Origin: Comamonas sp. GB3 AK4-5
Lineage (GTDB): Bacteria; Pseudomonadota; Gammaproteobacteria; Burkholderiales; Burkholderiaceae_C
DNA: 64,000 nucleotides
Assembly (NCBI RefSeq): GCF_041320665.1
Contig: NZ_CP166730.1
Coordinates: 2,604,001 to 2,668,000 of the forward strand
Direction of reading: 5' to 3'
This document shows positions 61,325 to 64,000 of this stretch, in pieces. Position 1 is the first letter of the stretch. Every line of letters begins with the position of its first letter. Position numbers and translations under genes: made by a program. Under the pieces are notes generated by a model that did not search any database, had not been told where the DNA came from, and saw nothing but the letters and a program-made list of their open reading frames with translations.

Positions 61325-62614
61325 ATGGGGACAAGCCTGCTCCAAGAATTTCTGAATTTGCGGCTTCTGGATATCGGGGCCGAGGACGCTCGCCTTGACA
61401 AGCTCGAAAGCACCTGCGCCGAACTTGCTCTTTCGTACGCAACCAATCCTCAAAACGCTCTGCCACCGCTCCTAGCAGCGTGGGACCCGAATGCTGAAGC
61501 GGCCCCCGCGCTGTTAGAAATTGCTACGGTCCTCCAAGGACACTGGCCAACATTCCGGGGGGCGTTTTCCGGTGAACCGCTGACACTGTACCGAGCGGTG
61601 GTGCTCGAGTCGGTCATGCGGGCGATGAACTTGCAGTCCTCGCTTGCAGTCGCAGTGAGCCTAGTTGCCGCCAACGTCCTCCCACAACTGAAGGTTGGGC
61701 AAGAAACTCCCATCCTCAAGATTCTTGTTGGACGAGCAGAAGCCCTCACCTCTGTTCGGCTTCAACAAGCTTGGCCGCAACAGGATGGTGCGGGGACTAA
61801 CCAGGCATCTATGGCTGTGCCGCCTATGAATAGCCTGAAGAAAATTGACGAGAGCACCTGGTTCGCGCAGGTAGCCGCTGCGGCTGGCCCAAGTTCAAAC
61901 CAAAGTGGCGTGAATCTCAACAGTCCGAACCCACACTGGACGAATAATGCAGGGAGCTGGTCATATGAGTTTGCTGACCGCATGGCCCCGGTACTTGCGG
62001 ACGTGCATGACAAGGCCGCCGGAAATGCGCTGCGAGTCGCTGGGACGGCTTTCAAAGCTCTGGCGGATGCTGTAGCAGCTAAGCTCAACGAGTTCGTAGA
62101 AGCGGAACAGGCACGCAGCAATCAGCGAGAAGCGGCCAGTCGCCTCCTATGGTGGCGCCAAAGCCTCTACTCCGAGACTGCGGAGAAGCCGTACCGCAAA
62201 CTGCCCGTGGCGCTTGTCGTCTGGCACATGGCACTGGACATCTCCGGCCTCCTGCCTGAGGTGTACCCGCGTGCCGTTGAGTCACTTCTATTCGAGTCGG
62301 TGCTCGCGGCCACGGAAGCTCAGGGCAACGTCGAGGTGACTCTGAAAGAGCTGCTCCAAGTGGACGGAGCGACCTCGCAGCTGGCACAACTCCATTGGCT
62401 CATGGAGCAGCGAACGTCCGCCTCAAGGACTCTTCTGGTTCAGGCACTGGCGAACTCCTATGCCGCACGAAATCCCGAGTTGGCCAAGCTCGGGGTGGAC
62501 GCTGAACTCAAAATGCTGCCGGGCGATTGGGCGATTTGGCTCCTCCGTGAAATCAAAGCGCTCGAAACGCTGGCATCTCCCGATGCAGTCAAACAGCCCG
62601 CGGAGGCGGCATGA
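61325..62614 (+). CDS. GASH-like all-helical protein of a GTPase system
   Basis: This 429-residue protein is predicted almost wholly helical (LLQEFLNLRLLDIGAEDARL, KLESTCAELALSYA, later QREAASRLLWWRQSLYSETA and LRKIDE-type segments). It matches what I know of the all-helical GASH proteins that accompany paired GTPases in predicted bacterial conflict systems. No catalytic motif was seen; it may be the sensor or scaffold. I chose ATG 61325, which follows AAGGGGGG at five bases; ATG 61304 is in frame upstream. Its stop overlaps the next start (ATGA), so the system is translationally coupled. The segment between the IS30 end and this gene has no other gene. Confidence 0.75.
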   Translation: MGTSLLQEFLNLRLLDIGAEDARLDKLESTCAELALSYATNPQNALPPLLAAWDPNAEAAPALLEIATVLQGHWPTFRGAFSGEPLTLYRAVVLESVMRAMNLQSSLAVAVSLVAANVLPQLKVGQETPILKILVGRAEALTSVRLQQAWPQQDGAGTNQASMAVPPMNSLKKIDESTWFAQVAAAAGPSSNQSGVNLNSPNPHWTNNAGSWSYEFADRMAPVLADVHDKAAGNALRVAGTAFKALADAVAAKLNEFVEAEQARSNQREAASRLLWWRQSLYSETAEKPYRKLPVALVVWHMALDISGLLPEVYPRAVESLLFESVLAATEAQGNVEVTLKELLQVDGATSQLAQLHWLMEQRTSASRTLLVQALANSYAARNPELAKLGVDAELKMLPGDWAIWLLREIKALETLASPDAVKQPAEAA

Positions 62615-63579
62615 GCCGTCAGTGTTCGTCCTCCGCGTGCCTTGCCCCAGATGAACTCGGGTGCCACATGGGAGAGAGCTCCCTGCACCAGTGCGAGTAC
62701 TGGCAGAGCAGCCGGGATGTGCAGGAACAAGCTGCTGCAACTGAGACTGACGATAGCGCTCGGCTTCCCTGGACGGGCAATGCCATGGGCGCGGGCGACA
62801 TCGGCTTTCTCGCTGGCGCCTCTCGCACACGGTTGGTGGGTGTCTTCGGGGTTGCAGAAAGCGGCAAGACTTCTCTTTTGGGTGCGTGGTACCTGCTCTT
62901 GGGTCGCGGCATCGGCCCCAAGGGCATTTCTTTCGCCGGCTCACTGACCCTTGAAGGTTGGGAGAACATCGCCGGAAATCTGCGCTGGAACGCCGCGCAT
63001 GGACCATCGTTTCCGCCGCACACGTCCAGTGGCAGTGGCCGACATCCCGGGCTGTTGCACCTGGATTTGCAGGTCAATAGCGGCCGGCATGACCTGCTCT
63101 TTGCAGACGCCCCCGGCGAATGGTTTAGCCGCTGGTCGGTCCGCCGCGATGCGGAGGACGCCACTGGTGCTGCCTGGCTATCGGGCGCCGCGGACGTACT
63201 CTTGGTGATTGCTGACTCCAAAGAGTTGGCCGGAGAGCGGCTTGGGACAGCCCGGGCGAACTTGCTCAGTCTGCTGCGAAGGGTGGGCGCTGAGCGGCGT
63301 GGTCGCCCCGTTGCACTCGTCTGGACCAAGTGCGACGTTGCGGTCGGCGAGCAAATGCACAGCGCCGTGAAGCATGCGGCCGATTTGGCGCTGGGCACTT
63401 ACGAGACGTTCAGTGTGAGCATGCAAGCTGCCCCCGGGCAGGAGCCGTATAACCGCGGCCAGGGCCTGCTGGAATTGCTCGATTGGGTTGTGCGCGTAAG
63501 TGATCTTACGTTCCCCAAGTTGGTGTTGCCGCATCCGGAGCAAGACCTGCTGCGCATCGTCGGAGGCGTCCATGCTTGA
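62611..63579 (+). CDS. TRAFAC-class GTPase with N-terminal Cys cluster
   Basis: This 322-residue protein has a P-loop at 77-88 (GVFGVAESGKTS), a Walker B/switch block DAPG at 166-169 (LLFADAPGEWF) and a base-recognition motif TKCD at 239-242, all of a TRAFAC GTPase. Residues 5, 10, 18 and 28 are Cys (with His19), which suggests a small N-terminal zinc-binding part. The spacing and the LLGAWYLLLGRG helix after the P-loop fit the dual-GTPase families of GASH-type systems. It overlaps the helical gene by four bases and the next gene by eight. Confidence 0.82.
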   Translation: MSRQCSSSACLAPDELGCHMGESSLHQCEYWQSSRDVQEQAAATETDDSARLPWTGNAMGAGDIGFLAGASRTRLVGVFGVAESGKTSLLGAWYLLLGRGIGPKGISFAGSLTLEGWENIAGNLRWNAAHGPSFPPHTSSGSGRHPGLLHLDLQVNSGRHDLLFADAPGEWFSRWSVRRDAEDATGAAWLSGAADVLLVIADSKELAGERLGTARANLLSLLRRVGAERRGRPVALVWTKCDVAVGEQMHSAVKHAADLALGTYETFSVSMQAAPGQEPYNRGQGLLELLDWVVRVSDLTFPKLVLPHPEQDLLRIVGGVHA

Positions 63580-64000
63580 GACTACTCTGAAGATTGCCGT
63601 ATTCGGTGAGTCCAACGTAGGCAAGAGCCACTTTGGCGCCCAGCTCATTGGGCGGCTGAATGCAGAGAGCGGGTCGTTACGGATGCGCGGCGCTGCTGCA
63701 GACCTGGGTGCATTCGAGGAGGTGCTCCAGTCGCTCAGCAGCGGGGTGCCCGGCGCCCATACGTCCGCCGGCACTTACACCGAAACACTACTTCCTGTGC
63801 AAGCTGCCGACGGCATCGCAATCGATTTGAATTGGCCTGATTACGCGGGTGAGCAAGTCAGCCAGCTCCAGGAGGAACGGCGTGTTCCAGCTTCCTGGCA
63901 GGAACGGGTGGAAGCTGCCGATGGGTGGGTGCTCATGGTGCGGCCCAAGCACGTCCCATTGGGCCATGACATCTTCTCCAAGCCACTTAGCGACTTGCAG
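63572..64000 (+). CDS. Second TRAFAC-class GTPase (partial)
   Basis: The first 143 codons are in the window; the rest lies to the right. The P-loop GESNVGKS is at 12-19 and the switch II block DYAG at 90-93 (LNWPDYAGEQ), followed by a helix and WVLMVRPKHVPLG. It starts inside the previous gene (eight-base overlap), so both GTPases are expected in fixed proportion. Paired GTPases of this sort form the core of the predicted system, with further GAP1-like or effector genes expected downstream. Confidence 0.82.
   Translation, partial: MLETTLKIAVFGESNVGKSHFGAQLIGRLNAESGSLRMRGAAADLGAFEEVLQSLSSGVPGAHTSAGTYTETLLPVQAADGIAIDLNWPDYAGEQVSQLQEERRVPASWQERVEAADGWVLMVRPKHVPLGHDIFSKPLSDLQ

Noticed and set aside
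1..64000. CRISPR array or rRNA genes
   Set aside because: No regularly spaced direct repeats of 25-40 bases and no rRNA-like sequence were seen on reading the window.

Overview
The window looks like chromosome of a GC-rich betaproteobacterium of the Comamonadaceae, most like Comamonas. This is inferred from overall gene content: a Bug-type periplasmic binding protein, TRAP transporters, a methylmalonyl-CoA/propionyl-CoA cluster with a divergent XRE-type acyl-CoA regulator, and H-NS and IS families common in that group. No rRNA and no CRISPR array was seen.

Bases 1 to about 24577 are ordinary backbone. They hold a TRAP transporter with gluconokinase and a divergent LacI-type regulator (probable gluconate uptake), a chemoreceptor, a propionate operon on the minus strand (methylmalonyl-CoA mutase, MeaB, propionyl-CoA carboxylase beta and alpha, with a cytidine deaminase between them, then a YdcF protein, a probable methylmalonyl-CoA epimerase and a YciI protein) facing its regulator, a plus-strand acyl-CoA cluster (CoA-transferase, Bug protein, HMG-CoA-lyase-like enzyme, GntR regulator), a tyrosine-recombinase-like protein lacking most catalytic residues, and a Sel1-repeat protein.

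At 24577 the first 26 codons of dusA stop abruptly. dusA is a known target of prophages and genomic islands, so I read this as an attachment junction. From there to the right edge the DNA is accessory. First comes a decayed prophage (about 24.6 to 39.7 kb): a large autotransporter next to the junction, a nested Rz/Rz1 spanin pair, a lysozyme fragment cut by an IS5-type element, small phage genes, H-NS, an AT-rich membrane protein, a C5 cytosine methyltransferase, a gene pair behind a LexA-type box that ends in an XRE-M78 regulator, a PrtN-like protein and the last 43 or so residues of an integrase. Several of its genes are separated by very similar hairpins followed by the same ribosome binding site.

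The integrase is broken by a Tn554-like element carrying three overlapping tyrosine recombinases and a TnpC-like coiled-coil protein (about 39.7 to 45.1 kb). Next is a complete contact-dependent inhibition locus in the order cdiB-cdiA-cdiI (46.1 to 57.1 kb, minus strand) with an AT-rich exchangeable toxin/immunity end. A stretch of transposon debris (57.2 to 61.1 kb: IS3 remnant, IS91 remnant, intact-looking IS30) leads to the start of a GTPase-centred operon at the right edge: an all-helical GASH-like protein followed by two overlapping TRAFAC-type GTPases, the second cut by the window end. This last operon, the SOS-boxed pair, the recombinase trio and the Cdi toxin end are the most interesting parts.
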